From NCBI RefSeq assembly GCF_030161435.1, contig NZ_BSSV01000008.1, forward strand, positions 124,001 to 188,000: a DNA stretch of 64,000 bases, in the 5' to 3' direction. The translations under genes and the position numbers were made by a program. The DNA is from Thalassotalea loyana (GTDB taxonomy: Bacteria; Pseudomonadota; Gammaproteobacteria; Enterobacterales; Alteromonadaceae). Numbering within the stretch: the stretch's first letter is position 1; the number at the start of each line of letters is the position of its first letter. The notes beneath the pieces were generated by a model, which saw only the letters and a list, made by a program, of their open reading frames with translations, made no database searches and had not been told where the DNA came from. Positions 63,828-64,000 of this stretch are shown piece by piece.

Positions 63828-64000
63828 ATGTTTAAATATTGGCATATTAAAAAATATGGCGATAATCTCGCGAATAGATTAGCAAAGCGCTATGGTGAAA
63901 AGCATTTTTACAATGCATCTCAAATCAGAGCTACGATTTACCAATGCAATTATAAGCCTAGCTATTTACCATTAGGTTATCTCTTATATCTCGAAAGATC
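63828..64000 (+). CDS. DUF6559-like small protein (partial, C-terminus outside window)
   Basis: The first 57 residues are open to the window end: MFKYWHIKKYGDNLAN and onward, with RYGEKHFYNASQIRATIY near 22-39. The Tyr/Gly and Gln spacing matches the DUF6559 family as I remember it; function unknown. AAGGAAAGG precedes the ATG. It has its own promoter. Confidence 0.55.
   Translation, partial: MFKYWHIKKYGDNLANRLAKRYGEKHFYNASQIRATIYQCNYKPSYLPLGYLLYLER

Overview
The window looks like chromosomal DNA of a marine gammaproteobacterium of the Alteromonadales, most like Colwelliaceae (Thalassotalea/Colwellia). This is inferred from protein flavour (VolA/Pla-1-type lipoprotein lipase, YciK, SohB, long-form HisG, fused HisB and HisIE) and the moderately low G+C. 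The left 29.4 kb is visibly more AT-rich and is a foreign integrated element. The right 34.5 kb is ordinary chromosome.

Element, 1 to about 29,400 (its left end lies outside the window). It ends at a tyrosine integrase (27971-29323) next to sbcB, with an AlpA-like HTH/excisionase candidate (27748-27966) facing the integrase. Inward lie plasmid-type genes: a relaxase-like Mob (25751-26851) with a candidate oriT upstream, a plasmid-style replication initiator (23709-24698) with iteron-like repeats, an ArdC-type antirestriction metalloprotein (22097-23581) and a CoiA-like/T5orf172/HTH multidomain protein (20771-21985). The cargo is a run of eleven defence-type genes of almost 20 kb on one strand, read leftwards from 19741: a WYL regulator, a SNF2 helicase with a degenerate PLD-like N-terminus, DUF4391, an AAA/ABC-type ATPase, type III Mod, type III Res, a DUF262-DUF1524 (GmrSD-like) protein, and a Wadjet/Jet-type SMC cassette in the order JetD-JetC-JetA-JetB (JetB cut by the window edge). 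A perfect inverted repeat covers the probable -10 region upstream of the WYL gene. This compound, apparently co-directional locus is the best candidate for an undescribed arrangement.

Chromosome, 29.4 to 56.0 kb: sbcB (TTG start); a periplasmic or lipidated solute-binding-like protein; a 3-hydroxyisobutyrate-dehydrogenase-family enzyme; divergently, a glutathione peroxidase with an OhrR-type MarR regulator behind a 24-bp perfect palindrome; a SulP transporter; topA; a ureohydrolase; a large Ig-like/EF-hand lipoprotein; a DAACS symporter; tpm and sohB; a VolA-like lipase; yciK; fadD; an alpha/beta hydrolase, an M50 peptidase and a small protein; tsaB with a YoaA/DinG-type helicase; and a short acidic protein. 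Convergent gene pairs are separated by strong intrinsic terminators.

56.1 to 63.7 kb: a complete histidine operon, hisL-hisGDCBHAFI(E). It has a readable leader peptide with six His codons and an attenuator, so it is probably controlled by His-tRNA supply. The window ends in the 5' part of a small DUF6559-like gene.
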